Below the pieces are notes generated by a model that worked only from the letters and a program-made list of their open reading frames with translations, did no database searches and had not been told where the DNA came from. Below are positions 10,201-19,170 of a stretch of 64,000 nt of DNA, piece by piece. Each line of letters starts with the position of its first letter. Position 1 is the first letter of the stretch. Origin of the DNA: Desulfomonile tiedjei (GTDB lineage Bacteria; Desulfobacterota; Desulfomonilia; Desulfomonilales; Desulfomonilaceae). A program made the position numbers and the translations under genes. Location: the NCBI GenBank assembly GCA_016218715.1, contig JACRDG010000048.1, positions 124,001 to 188,000 of the forward strand, read 5' to 3'.

Positions 10201-11529
10201 TCAGATCGGCTCCCATTTCTCCTCGATCTTCGCCCGGTCCATCATCTCCCGAATCCCCTCGATCTCTGCCAAATGCTGGAAGTCTCGCGGTCTTCGGTCC
10301 CCTTCCCGGTCACCGGCGTAGAGAGGTCGTTTCTCGAGGAGACCCTGGACAATGGCCGCAAGCGGATGACCAAGGTTCTCCGGCCCCCCTTCATATCCCC
10401 TGAGCATCTCCTGAGCTTTCTTGCGGAGATCGAGGATGAGACTGAAGCCTCTCCTGAAGAGGAATTCCATGTGATTGGACCTCATGACCCCCGCTGCGAG
10501 CGCGCAGTCGTCACCGCAGAGCTCTTCCAGCGCGATATTTATGTACCCAGCCACCTTCTTGAGCGAGCCCTGGAGGTCCTCAATCGATCCCGGATCCCGC
10601 CCGTCGGCCACCATCACCTTATTCCCCATATGGGCAAGCTCGGTGGAAAGCCGGTCTCGTTCGGCCTGGTCCATCACCTCATCGAGGCATTTCTTGAAGA
10701 GCGTCCCCGCATCGATGAGCTTGAGCGGATACGCGAGCAACGCGGCAGGGCGTTCGGCCGCGTCGAGATCGGCAGGTTCCGCCTCCAGTAGCGGACCTGA
10801 AAGGGATTGCTTCCTGAGGTACTGGTAGATCTGGATCGCCTCGTCAATGTCGGGAAACCCCTTATCGGCAAGCCTTGCGCGGCGCCATTTGAGGGCCATC
10901 TCCTCGTTTTCCAGGGAGGAGCCCCCCATGACGAGCTGTTCCATCATGGTGAAGTAGTACAACTGGTCCCATCGAAACATCGCGTCCAAGAAGATCTTCA
11001 GCGAGGATTCCAGTCGGTGGGAGAGGAATTCGACGAAGAAGGTGTCGTCGAGCGTGAACGAGGGGAGATAGTCCTGTTCTTCCAACAGATCTACCTCAGG
11101 ATTTCTCGGTTGGACTCTTACGAAAGGTCGGATTGCTGTGAAGATCAATTCCGGATCCGCCACCTGTATAAACTGCTGGATCTTTTCTTCACCTATCCCC
11201 GCGAGGATTTCCAACCATCTCCCTGCTGCTTGTGCGTCAAACATGTCCAGCTTCCACAAATCGAGGTCGAGAAAGTACGTAAGTTGTTTACCCGTGGTCC
11301 GCGAAACAAGTGCCGGAGCGTTTCCTTCACCGAGTTCCTTGACGGTGAAGTACATTTCCTCTTCCGAAATGCTGCGGACAATTTCACCGGGCCGGGTAAC
11401 GGTGCGTATCAGTTCTTCGCGTGCCTGGGCCGTAAGCTCCTGGAAAACCGCCAATCGCTTCTCCAGGGGAAGAGACTCGAATTTCTCTATAATTTTCACC
11501 GCGTCATCGCGGGAAGTGTCGTTGGCCAT
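10201..11529 (-). CDS. DUF6178 family protein
   Basis: 442 residues, soluble, helical, acidic. The C-terminal part (LSTELAHMGNKVMVADGRDP, then the LEELCGDDCALAAGVMRSNH region and FRRGFSLILDLRKKA) resembles the DUF6178 proteins found in Desulfobacterota and relatives, whose function is unknown. No catalytic motif, signal peptide or membrane segment is visible. ATG 11529 is preceded by AATAAGGCC. It is convergent with the HD-GYP gene and may be monocistronic. Confidence 0.65.
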   Translation of the reverse strand: MANDTSRDDAVKIIEKFESLPLEKRLAVFQELTAQAREELIRTVTRPGEIVRSISEEEMYFTVKELGEGNAPALVSRTTGKQLTYFLDLDLWKLDMFDAQAAGRWLEILAGIGEEKIQQFIQVADPELIFTAIRPFVRVQPRNPEVDLLEEQDYLPSFTLDDTFFVEFLSHRLESSLKIFLDAMFRWDQLYYFTMMEQLVMGGSSLENEEMALKWRRARLADKGFPDIDEAIQIYQYLRKQSLSGPLLEAEPADLDAAERPAALLAYPLKLIDAGTLFKKCLDEVMDQAERDRLSTELAHMGNKVMVADGRDPGSIEDLQGSLKKVAGYINIALEELCGDDCALAAGVMRSNHMEFLFRRGFSLILDLRKKAQEMLRGYEGGPENLGHPLAAIVQGLLEKRPLYAGDREGDRRPRDFQHLAEIEGIREMMDRAKIEEKWEPI

Positions 11530-11782
11530 GGCCTTATTCTAGTCCTCTGCTCCGGGGAAATCAACGTGACAACCTGAAAGGACCGGGCACGACCGCCTCT
11601 TTCCGGTGGAAAAACCGGGATGTCTGGTTGACGAGACTCTCCGGCTTCGACTACAGTGAGCTGTAGCTGTTGCGTACACTGATTTTCGATGGAAAGGCCC
11701 ACGCGTATCGGCACTGACCGTTGGGGAAGGGTACGATCCTGGGCTCCTGCATTGTGCGAGCGACCAACACGAGGAGTCGAAG

Positions 11783-13000
11783 ATGGAAAAACTGACGGGA
11801 AAGGCAATCATCGCCATGGGAGGGGGACCCACCGCGGTCATCAATCAGTCGCTGGTGGGCGCGGTGCTTCAAGCGCGGCAGTATCCGAATATTACGCAGT
11901 TTTACGGGGCATTCCGGGGGGTGGAAGGGCTCATAGAAGAGCAGCTCGTGAACCTCACTGAGGCCACAACCCACAACCTGGAAATGGTCGCGTGTACACC
12001 CGGCGCCGGTATCCGCAGCACCCGCCTGAAACCCAAAGAAGAGCATTGCAAGAAGATCTTCGACGTGTGCGAGGCCCACGGGATCCATTACTTTTTCTAT
12101 ATCGGAGGGAACGACTCCGCGGAAACCTGCCGAATCGTCAACAAGTTTGCGCTCGAAGCGGATTACGAGCTGAGGGTCATGCACATTCCCAAGACCATAG
12201 ACAATGACCTGCGGGTCACCGATCACTGCCCGGGTTACGGTTCGGCCGCGAAGTTTGTGGCCCAATCGTTCATGGGAGTCAATCTCGACAACCGGTCGCT
12301 CCCAGGGGTTTACATCGGCGTGGTCATGGGCCGTCACGCGGGATTCCTCACGGCCGCGTCCGTCTTCGCACGCAAGTACGACGACGACGGCCCTCATTTG
12401 ATCTACTTGCCGGAGAAATCCTTCAATATCGAGGAGTTCCTTGCGAGCGTGGACGCGGCCTACACCAAATACGGCCGCGTGGTCGTGGCCGTGTCCGAGG
12501 GGATTCACAGCGATGACGGCACACCGGTGGTGGCAAGCCTGGTCAAAGAAGTGGAGCGAGACGCGCATGGCAACATCCAACTCTCCGGAACCACTTCTCT
12601 CGGGGACGCGTTGATGGAACAGGTCAAGAGCGGCCTCAAGATCAAGAGAGTCCGGTCCGACACCTTCGGCTATCTCCAGCGATCTTTCCTCGGCTGCGTG
12701 AGCGAAGTGGATGCGAACGAGGCGAGAGAAGTCGGGGAACGCGCGGTCCAGATCGCTGCCTGGCATCGGGTGGACGGCTCGATAACCATCGAGCGGGTGG
12801 GCGACTACGGCGTCCGGTACAATGTGAGCCCGTTGGAAGCGGTGGCCAAAGAGACCAAGTCTATGCCGGACTCCTTTATCGAAGGTGTGAACAACGTCAC
12901 TGTCGATTTCAAAAACTATGCGCGACCCTTGCTGGGCGAACTCCCCGTGTACGAGAGAATTCACGCGCCGAAGGTCGAAAAGATCCTCAACAAGGAGTAG
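11783..13000 (+). CDS. 6-phosphofructokinase, probably pyrophosphate-dependent
   Basis: 405 residues of the PfkA fold. MGGGPTAVINQSL at the N-terminus, IGGNDSAETC replacing the GGDGS of ATP enzymes, PKTIDNDL with the catalytic Asp, and MGRHAGFL for fructose-6-phosphate binding. The Gly-to-Asp/Asn change after GG is associated with pyrophosphate use, so the enzyme probably works reversibly between glycolysis and gluconeogenesis. The exact subgroup is an inference. The SD AGGAGTCGAAG precedes the ATG. ilvD starts 33 nt after the stop, so the two are likely co-transcribed. Confidence 0.88.
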   Translation: MEKLTGKAIIAMGGGPTAVINQSLVGAVLQARQYPNITQFYGAFRGVEGLIEEQLVNLTEATTHNLEMVACTPGAGIRSTRLKPKEEHCKKIFDVCEAHGIHYFFYIGGNDSAETCRIVNKFALEADYELRVMHIPKTIDNDLRVTDHCPGYGSAAKFVAQSFMGVNLDNRSLPGVYIGVVMGRHAGFLTAASVFARKYDDDGPHLIYLPEKSFNIEEFLASVDAAYTKYGRVVVAVSEGIHSDDGTPVVASLVKEVERDAHGNIQLSGTTSLGDALMEQVKSGLKIKRVRSDTFGYLQRSFLGCVSEVDANEAREVGERAVQIAAWHRVDGSITIERVGDYGVRYNVSPLEAVAKETKSMPDSFIEGVNNVTVDFKNYARPLLGELPVYERIHAPKVEKILNKE

Positions 13001-13032
13001 AGCGACCGCGAAGGCCGTTTAAGGAGTAGAGA

Positions 13033-14691
13033 GTGAGAAGCGATCTTATGACGAAAGGACTCGGGAGGGCTCCTTCAAGGGCCTTGCTCAAGGCGATGGG
13101 GCTGACCGACGAGGAAATGGCACGACCGCTCATCGGGATTGCAAATTCGGCCAATGAGTACGTTCCCGGCCATGCGCATCTCGACAGGATCGTCGAGGCG
13201 GTAAAGGCGGGCATCCGCATGGCGGGCGGAACACCGCTCGAGTTTTCCACCATCGGCGTCTGTGACGGCCTGGCAATGGGCCACGTGGGCATGAAATACT
13301 CTCTGGCGAGCCGCGAAGTGATCGCGGACTCGGTGGAAATCATGACCGTGGCACACCCGCTGGATGGGCTCGTGCTCGTCCCCAATTGCGACAAGATTGT
13401 GCCCGGCATGCTCATGGCCGCTCTGCGTGTCAACATCCCGGCAGTGGCGGTCAGTGGAGGGCCCATGCTTGCCGGGCGCTTCGCGGGGAAGAAAGCCGAC
13501 GTGATCACGGTGTTCGAAGCCGTTGGCCGGGTCAAGGCCGCAACCATGACCCTCGAACAGTTGGGCGAACTGGAGGGTTGTGCCTGTCCGGGTGTCGGTT
13601 CCTGTGCCGGGATGTTCACGGCAAATTCCATGAACTGCCTGACCGAGGCCCTGGGACTCGGACTCCCCGGGAACGGTACCATCCCCGCGGTGCACGCGGC
13701 ACGCATACGTCTGGCTAAAACAGCGGGCATGAAGGTCATGGAGCTGGTCTCGAAGAACGTTACCCCGAGACAGATCGCCACCCCTGCCGCCTTCCGCAAC
13801 GCCATAGCGGTCGACATGGCGCTCGGATGTTCGACCAACACGGTTCTCCACGTTCCTGCCATCGCCCGGGAGGCCGGAATAGTAATCGATCTCGACCTCT
13901 TCGATCAGGTCAGCTCGCGCACGCCTCACATCTGTTCGTTGTCACCGGGCGGCCCGAACCATCTGGAAGACCTGGACCGGGCCGGCGGAGTGCAGGCAGT
14001 GCTGAAGGAACTGGTACGCGGCGGCCACGCGGACCCGACGGTCATGACCGCGACTGGCGCCACGCTCGGAGAGAACCTGAAATCCGCTGCCATTCTCGAC
14101 GCAGACGTCATCCGCCCGCTCGAACAACCTCACCATCCGGTGGGGGGCATCGCGATCCTGCGAGGGAACCTGGCCCCGGACGGTGGGGTCGTCAAGCAGT
14201 CCGCGGTCGACCCGGTAATGCTGAAGAACGTCGGAAAGGCCCGGGTCTTCGATTCAGAAGAAGCTGCGGTAGAAGCGATCCTGGAGGCTGCCATCAAGCC
14301 GGGAGAGATCGTGGTCATCCGGTACGAAGGACCCCGTGGAGGCCCGGGAATGCGCGAGATGCTCAACCCGACCTCCGCATTGGCAGGTATGGGGCTGGAC
14401 CGATCAGTGGCGCTGATCACGGACGGTCGTTTCAGTGGCGGCACGCGTGGAGCGGCTGTGGGGCACGTGTCCCCTGAGGCCGCGCATGGCGGACCCATCG
14501 CGCTGGTGCAGGATGGCGACGAAATCAGCATCGACATTCCCGCGAAGCGGATCGACCTGAACGTGCCGGAAGAGGAACTTGCACGGCGACGAAAAGCGTG
14601 GAAACCCCCACAGCCGAAGATCACCGAGGGGTACCTTGCCCGGTACGCGCAACAGGTCAGTTCTGCAGCCCAGGGCGCGGTGCTGGGGTAA
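13033..14691 (+). CDS. ilvD: Dihydroxy-acid dehydratase
   Basis: 552 residues. Iron-sulfur enzyme making 2-oxo acids for isoleucine and valine, and for leucine via leuA. Cluster cysteines appear in NCDKIVPGM and in [34 protein letters not shown] and [12 protein letters not shown] are the conserved C-terminal blocks. GTG 13033 ([10 protein letters not shown]) follows TAAGGAGTAGAGA and matches the family's N-terminus. Full length. Confidence 0.95.
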   Translation: MRSDLMTKGLGRAPSRALLKAMGLTDEEMARPLIGIANSANEYVPGHAHLDRIVEAVKAGIRMAGGTPLEFSTIGVCDGLAMGHVGMKYSLASREVIADSVEIMTVAHPLDGLVLVPNCDKIVPGMLMAALRVNIPAVAVSGGPMLAGRFAGKKADVITVFEAVGRVKAATMTLEQLGELEGCACPGVGSCAGMFTANSMNCLTEALGLGLPGNGTIPAVHAARIRLAKTAGMKVMELVSKNVTPRQIATPAAFRNAIAVDMALGCSTNTVLHVPAIAREAGIVIDLDLFDQVSSRTPHICSLSPGGPNHLEDLDRAGGVQAVLKELVRGGHADPTVMTATGATLGENLKSAAILDADVIRPLEQPHHPVGGIAILRGNLAPDGGVVKQSAVDPVMLKNVGKARVFDSEEAAVEAILEAAIKPGEIVVIRYEGPRGGPGMREMLNPTSALAGMGLDRSVALITDGRFSGGTRGAAVGHVSPEAAHGGPIALVQDGDEISIDIPAKRIDLNVPEEELARRRKAWKPPQPKITEGYLARYAQQVSSAAQGAVLG

Positions 14692-14763
14692 CTTCACACA
14701 CGAGTCCTTTCGGAGGAGACCTTTTCTCAAGAACGTCTCCCCTCGCACGCTGTCAACAAGACC

Positions 14764-15561
14764 TCATCGTTTTCTCGGCAGCGGCGACAGATCGGGATAA
14801 CACGCCGGACGAATGCTCATGGGGATCAGCATCGGCACGTTCAACTGATAGCTGCGATAGTCGTCGCCAAACCGAGTGACGAGGTCCCGCTCCTCCAGTA
14901 CGGTAGCCACGACTATCCATCCGGTCCACAGTAGATTGAAGAGCATTCGGTCGCCCGTGAGGTCGGGGCAGGACCAAATCATCGCAAGGCAAAAGAGATA
15001 GAGCGGGTGCCTCACCCAACGGTACGGACCACTGACTCTGAGCGCGTCCTGCGTGGGTACGGAATTCCTCGTGCCCCTGTAAATCGGTCGCACACCGAAC
15101 GCATCGAACGAACCAAGCGATCGGACTCCCCATACAAAGCCGGCGATAGAGAGCGCGAACGCTGTCCGAAAGACCAGCCGTAGAGCCCCATCCGCGGTAT
15201 AGAGAATATAGCCGGACTTTTGCCACAAGACGACGAGTACGATCAGCACAATACTGGAAGCGATCGTGAACGACGCGCCGTGGTACCTCTCGTCCATCAA
15301 TCTGGCCGACCACCGCTGATATGAGGCCCGAATCATACCGCTGTGCTGGATGAAAAAGGCGAACGACAGGCATGCGTTCAGCGCAAGAGCGGAGAATTCA
15401 TCCAGCCCCAGGTTCACGATGTTGAGCGAGCCATGGAACAAAAAAACCGTGGTGAGAATCAGCGACACACGTCCCAGGAACACAGTCGCCGTCACCAGCC
15501 ACTTGTCGCGCGGGGCAAGCCGCAGCCGCGTGTCTGCTTCAGGGCCAGGTTGGTTGCTCAT
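14764..15561 (-). CDS. Integral-membrane methyltransferase, MddA/NnrU/ICMT-like
   Basis: 265 residues with about six hydrophobic segments. The C-terminal GPYRWVRHPLYL and LEERDLVTRFGDDYRSY are the SAM-binding signature of the isoprenylcysteine/phospholipid methyltransferase superfamily. FAFFIQHSGMIRASYQRW and GSFDAFGVRPIY resemble the methanethiol S-methyltransferase (MddA) branch, which makes dimethyl sulfide. That would suit a sulfur-cycling cell, but it is judged from remembered motifs only; NnrU-like proteins and other ICMT homologues remain alternatives. ATG 15561 has GGGCGGAGTGCGAA upstream. It lies downstream of the ArsR gene and on the same strand. Confidence 0.7.
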   Translation of the reverse strand: MSNQPGPEADTRLRLAPRDKWLVTATVFLGRVSLILTTVFLFHGSLNIVNLGLDEFSALALNACLSFAFFIQHSGMIRASYQRWSARLMDERYHGASFTIASSIVLIVLVVLWQKSGYILYTADGALRLVFRTAFALSIAGFVWGVRSLGSFDAFGVRPIYRGTRNSVPTQDALRVSGPYRWVRHPLYLFCLAMIWSCPDLTGDRMLFNLLWTGWIVVATVLEERDLVTRFGDDYRSYQLNVPMLIPMSIRPACYPDLSPLPRKR

Positions 15562-15617
15562 TTCGCACTCCGCCCGTCTTTTCTAAAGGATCAGCACGGC
15601 CCTGCGAAGCGACTCCG

Positions 15618-15729
15618 TACTGTGCTGCATAAATACGGTTCTCCCCTGGCGTCCCTGCTCTTGGCTGTCCAGTGGGGCCGGCATCGTGCCGACCCATCGA
15701 AAAATGACAGGCAAGATGCCTGTCCCACC
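15618..15729. repeat. Dispersed palindromic element, family A
   Basis: Begins GTGCTGCATAAATACGG, includes CTTGGCTGTCCAGTGGGGCC, and ends with GACAGGCA-AGA-TGCCTGTC (15706-15724), a perfect 8-bp inverted repeat. A closely similar element lies inverted at about 43605-43715, with the terminal palindrome alone at 20475-20503 and degenerate copies near 2.95, 5.65 and 53.2 kb. Confidence 0.75.
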
Positions 15730-15808
15730 TATACAGCCCGGGAGGCCGCGGTGATGAACGGAAAGATCGTCCCGTGGGATTACGCGACCGGATTTATAAA
15801 ATCTGGCG

Positions 15809-16162
15809 TTAACCCACCGGTTTGTCCCCGCTGCATGGAGGCCGGTCGCCCCCAAGGAGTTGTCGCAGTGCTTGGACGGCCTCATCGTTGACCCAACACT
15901 CAATGTTCTTGCCGCGGCGCTGGACTACAATGATCCCGGCCTGGCGAAGCTCCTTGATGTGGTGAGATACCGTTGAGGGTGCGATTTCCAGCTCTTCTCC
16001 CAGTTCCCCGACGTACCGCCGGGCCTCTTCCGCGGCCTCTCACCTGGTTCCAGGAGGGCAGAGCTTGAGGAGGCGCAGAAAGATGGCGAGTCGATGTGGG
16101 TTGGAGAGCGCCTTGAGCATCTCTGCGAAGGGTTGGAGTTCGATTATTCGATATTTCGACAT
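15809..16162 (-). CDS. ArsR-family regulator with in-frame UGA (candidate selenoprotein)
   Basis: 118 codons counting an in-frame TGA at 16042-16040 (codon 41). The part before reads MSKYRIIELQPFAEMLKALS, then NPHRLAIFLRLLKLCPPGTR. The part after continues the same domain without a gap (YVGELGEELEIAPSTVSHHI, then KELRQAGII). APSTVSHHIKELRQAGII is the recognition helix of ArsR repressors. In relatives I remember, the residue after CPPGTx is a metal-sensing Cys, so UGA sits where Cys is expected. A hairpin 23 nt after the UGA fits a bacterial SECIS. The promoter places transcription start at or next to the ATG, suggesting a leaderless mRNA. Alternatives: a nonsense mutation or a sequencing error. 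It is divergent from the DUF1015 gene; the metal permease at 28.4 kb may be its target. Confidence 0.65.
16007..16042 (-). promoter_or_regulatory. Candidate bacterial SECIS element of the arsR-like gene
   Basis: After the UGA (16042-16040), CCCGGCG (16023-16017) pairs with CGTCGGG (16013-16007) around the apical loop GTA. There are seven pairs, one of them G-U. The loop begins with G and starts 24 nt after the UGA, within the 16-37 nt range of the published bacterial SECIS consensus. The fold is by eye only. Confidence 0.5.
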
Positions 16163-16169
16163 ACTTCGC

Positions 16170-16197
16170 ATTATAGAACATTTCCCTTTGCCGTCAA
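16170..16197 (-). promoter_or_regulatory. Sigma-70-type promoter of the arsR-like gene
   Basis: Minus strand: TTGACG (16197-16192), 16-nt spacer, perfect TATAAT (16175-16170). Start of transcription about 7 nt later would coincide with the ATG at 16162. The AT-rich palindromic stretch that follows (TCGAAATATCGAATAATCGA) is a plausible self-operator. Confidence 0.7.
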
Positions 16198-16405
16198 GTC
16201 TTTTCTCTCGGACCGCGTGACCATTCCCTTACGCGGGGGAGAGGAACCGGTGAGTCGACCCTTTCAGGATCGCTCTCGAACAATCGTTGGGCGCCCCATT
16301 CCACGGGTCGAAACCCGTGGGCGGTCAAGGTGAGCCCCTCTGGGGCGCTATCCACTAGAGGTGCTCTTGCGTAAGAGAATGACTCCTTTCGAGGACATCC
16401 CAAAC

Positions 16406-16434
16406 TTGACCCGCTTGCCAGCGCGTGTTACATA
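16406..16434 (+). promoter_or_regulatory. Likely promoter of the DUF1015 gene
   Basis: TTGACC (16406-16411), 17-nt spacer, TACATA (16429-16434), about 55 nt before the start codon. Divergent from the arsR-like promoter about 210 nt away. Positions 16200-16400 between the two promoters hold no gene. Confidence 0.5.
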
Positions 16435-16490
16435 GAAAAGATTGACTTTTCTTGGCCGTCCCCCAGAGCGGGATGGCAAGGGGGCACTCA

Positions 16491-17810
16491 ATGGCGGACA
16501 CACATCCGTTTAACCTCGTTCATTACAATAAAGAGCTGGCGCCGGACCTGGAAAAACTTGTCACCCCGCCGTATGACGTGATCTCTGCAGCGGAACAGGA
16601 CTCTTTCTACCGGGGCCACCCGCTCAATGTCATCCGGCTCGTGCTGGGCAAGCAGTTCCAGGATGATACCGATGGGAACAATAGATACACCAGGGCTTCT
16701 GCGACCCTCAACCAGTGGCTGCAAGACGGGACCTTGACCCGGGACGACCAACCGGGAATCGTCGTGTACCAGATGGAGTTCGATCGCATCGAAGGCGGAC
16801 GCGCAACCCTGGACGGTATCGTTTGCCTTGTCAAAGTGGACGACTACGGGAAGGGGAAGGTTCTCCCCCACGAGAAGACCTATAAAGGCCCGAAGCAGGA
16901 TCAGTTAAGCCTCATGCGGGCCTGCCGGGCTAACATGACCCCGATTCACGGCCTGTTCGGCGATGAAGAGGAGGTTGTCCAGCAGCTATACGCGCGGACG
17001 ATTCTCAACCCCCCCGACCAGGAGGTCGCCGATGCCAATGGCACGGTCCACCGGACCTGGACCATCCAGGACCCGGACACCATAGCCGCGTTCGTCCGGG
17101 AGCTGAAGGATAAGAGCGTCCTCATAGCCGACGGCCACCACCGATATGAAACCGCGAGAGCCTTCAGAGACGAGATGCGCGCGGCCGGCCACGGAGAGAC
17201 CGGACCTCATGAATGGGTCATGATGTACCTCACCTCGATGAGCCACCCCGGTCTGGTAATCCTTCCCGCTCACCGGATGGTCAAGGGGATGGCGGGCCTG
17301 GAGCCGACCGAGATGCTTCGGAAGCTCGACCCGTATTTCTACGTCGAAGAAGTTCCCTTCACCCCAGATACCCGCGACACTGCATTGCAGACTGTGCTGG
17401 ATCGGGTCGGGTCGTATTCCGAGGTCGGCGGCAAGTTCGGCATGATCGCGCAGGGTAAGAGTTGTTTCTACCTGCTCCGGTTAAAGGATTTCGAAAAAGC
17501 CGCGGCCGAGATGGATCCTGAGATACCCGTGCCGTTGCGAGGCCTCGACGTGACCATCCTGCGGGAAATGATTATGTTTCACGGCCTGAGAATGAACGGC
17601 GACAACTTTGAAGGGCACATCGAATATGCGCCCCTTGTCCGCGACGTGGTCGATAAGGTGGACAACGGAGAGGTTCAGCTCGGCTTCATACTGAATCCTA
17701 CGCGCGTGGATCAGGTCCAAACAGCGGCCGAGTTGGGACACAAGTTACCCCACAAGTCGACCTATTTTTATCCGAAAATCTCTTCGGGCCTTGTGCTGTA
17801 CGCCTTTTGA
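16491..17810 (+). CDS. DUF1015 family protein
   Basis: 439 residues. VTPPYDVIS near residue 25, VLPHEKTYKGPKQDQL near 125, and ADGHHRYETARAFRDE near 215 are the conserved blocks of DUF1015, a widespread cytoplasmic family of unknown biochemical function, often near amino-acid or serine metabolism genes. ATG 16491 is chosen because GCAAGGGGGCACTCA precedes it; an in-frame ATG 39 nt upstream lacks an SD. Length is typical. The His pair in GHHR could be a metal or catalytic site. Confidence 0.88.
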   Translation: MADTHPFNLVHYNKELAPDLEKLVTPPYDVISAAEQDSFYRGHPLNVIRLVLGKQFQDDTDGNNRYTRASATLNQWLQDGTLTRDDQPGIVVYQMEFDRIEGGRATLDGIVCLVKVDDYGKGKVLPHEKTYKGPKQDQLSLMRACRANMTPIHGLFGDEEEVVQQLYARTILNPPDQEVADANGTVHRTWTIQDPDTIAAFVRELKDKSVLIADGHHRYETARAFRDEMRAAGHGETGPHEWVMMYLTSMSHPGLVILPAHRMVKGMAGLEPTEMLRKLDPYFYVEEVPFTPDTRDTALQTVLDRVGSYSEVGGKFGMIAQGKSCFYLLRLKDFEKAAAEMDPEIPVPLRGLDVTILREMIMFHGLRMNGDNFEGHIEYAPLVRDVVDKVDNGEVQLGFILNPTRVDQVQTAAELGHKLPHKSTYFYPKISSGLVLYAF

Positions 17811-18032
17811 ACCCAAGAGACAGGCTCGATAAATTTATGGGTATCCGTTTACCGGAACAAACGCTGCCCCTGGGAATCACGATGGGGGAGGTTTGGAGGG
17901 TCGGCTGCAGAGCAGCTATAAGGCCGCCGAGAGTTCGGGAAAGCTCTCAAGCAAATCCCGTCCACCCACGCAGCAAGTTTGCAACGGGCCGATTTTATCT
18001 CTCGGCTGTTCCGGCAGGCCGTCTCACCCTCT

Positions 18033-18070
18033 ATCCTCACCGGGCGCAGAGCCGCCTCAAGCCCTGTGAA
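18033..18070. repeat. Dispersed hairpin repeat, family D, copy 1
   Basis: This 38-bp sequence is repeated at 35737-35774 with two mismatches. It holds an imperfect stem, CACCGGGC/GCCCTGTG, and lies about 45 nt before a start codon. The rest of 17811-18114 shows no gene. Confidence 0.65.
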
Positions 18071-18114
18071 CGATCGCTTTGATCGCTAATCCGCCGACGC
18101 TCTCATGACCGGGC

Positions 18115-18879
18115 ATGCACGACCAGACAGTCAAACACGCGAGCGAAACGATTGACGGCCTATTTCGGAACAAGGTTCGAGTAATCCAGGCTGCGCGGGG
18201 CTACCGCGTCTCCGAGGATGCCCTTATCGTTGCGTGGTTCGCCAGGCCCCGTGAGGGTGAGCTGGTTCTCGACGCGGGGACCGGATGCGGCGTGATCGCG
18301 TTTGGATTGGTTGCCAAGGAGCCGTCGGTCACGGTCGTGGGGCTGGAGATTCAGGAGGCCCTGGCAGACCGTGCTGGCAGAGGCATCCGTCTGAATCGTC
18401 TGGAATCCGGGGTTTGCATCGTGCGCGGGGACGTTAGGCACGCTGACCTGTTTTTCCGGCCCGGGCGGTTCGACGTAGTGGTTTCCAACCCGCCGTATCA
18501 CGAGCCAGGCCGAGGGCGGATCAGCCTCGAGGAAGAAAAGGCGTTATGCCGGCATCAGCTCATGATGCCGCTCTGCGATCTGCTTCGGATATCCAGGGCG
18601 CTGCTCAAGCCTCAGGGTAGACTTGCCTTCATCTATCCCGCAGGACGAGCGGATAGCATCCGGGAGGCTTTGAAAGAGACTGGATTTGAGCCGGCGCGTA
18701 TGTTATGGATTCAGCCCTATGCAGGCGCTGAGCCATGCCTCCTGTGCATGGAAGCCAGACCCGCTTGCGATGGACCGGCGCTGGTTCAGCATTCTCTGGT
18801 GCTGTACGATGAGCCCGGCAAACGAACAAGCCTGGCCGCGGCAATCCTCGCGGGAGAGGAAGTAAGCTTTGCAGGATAA
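18115..18879 (+). CDS. TrmN6-like tRNA (adenine-N6) methyltransferase
   Basis: 254-residue SAM-dependent methyltransferase. LVLDAGTGCGVIAFGL (motif I, near residue 55) and VVSNPPYHEPGRGR (motif IV NPPY for adenine N6 methylation) match the YfiC/TrmN6 group that modifies A37 of tRNA1(Val). The substrate is inferred from family. The first residues (TIDGLFRNKVRVIQAARGYR) also fit TrmN6. SD before ATG 18115 is weak. Its stop overlaps the next start by one base (TAATG), which indicates translational coupling. Confidence 0.78.
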   Translation: MHDQTVKHASETIDGLFRNKVRVIQAARGYRVSEDALIVAWFARPREGELVLDAGTGCGVIAFGLVAKEPSVTVVGLEIQEALADRAGRGIRLNRLESGVCIVRGDVRHADLFFRPGRFDVVVSNPPYHEPGRGRISLEEEKALCRHQLMMPLCDLLRISRALLKPQGRLAFIYPAGRADSIREALKETGFEPARMLWIQPYAGAEPCLLCMEARPACDGPALVQHSLVLYDEPGKRTSLAAAILAGEEVSFAG

Positions 18880-19169
18880 TGCGATTGCGCTCTCACACAA
18901 GGAAGGCTGAGCCGCTTTCTGTGGGAGCCGGCTCTGCCTTAACGGTCCGGAGCAGTTGCGTTTCACCCCTGCCGGAGACCTATGATACCGAGTTTGTAGC
19001 GGTTGCTCAGAGTCACATCCAAGTGGTCGGCAGGTTGAAACGGCCGGAAAGCGCGGTAGCTGCTCTATCAGTCCTTGGCGGAATCGATGTCCTGGCGAGA
19101 CCTTCGCGGGAGGACTGGTTCCGCGGGCCGCAGATCATTCTGGGACCCAAGATGCTGACGGGAGGTTGA
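18879..19169 (+). CDS. Possible small protein coupled between methyltransferase and aminotransferase
   Basis: 96 residues, unrecognised. In favour: start and stop fit tightly between neighbours (TAATG overlap upstream, next ATG one base after the stop). The part from about residue 35 has regular composition ([20 protein letters not shown]). Against: no SD of its own apart from coupling, and the first 30 residues are Arg/Ser-rich. It may be a remnant or non-coding. Confidence 0.35.
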   Translation: MRLRSHTRKAEPLSVGAGSALTVRSSCVSPLPETYDTEFVAVAQSHIQVVGRLKRPESAVAALSVLGGIDVLARPSREDWFRGPQIILGPKMLTGG

Positions 19170-19170
19170 C

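Noticed and set aside
15583-15903. 106-codon minus-strand frame next to arsR
   Set aside because: It runs through the family-A repeat (GGTGILPVIF reading) and is out of frame with the ArsR domain.
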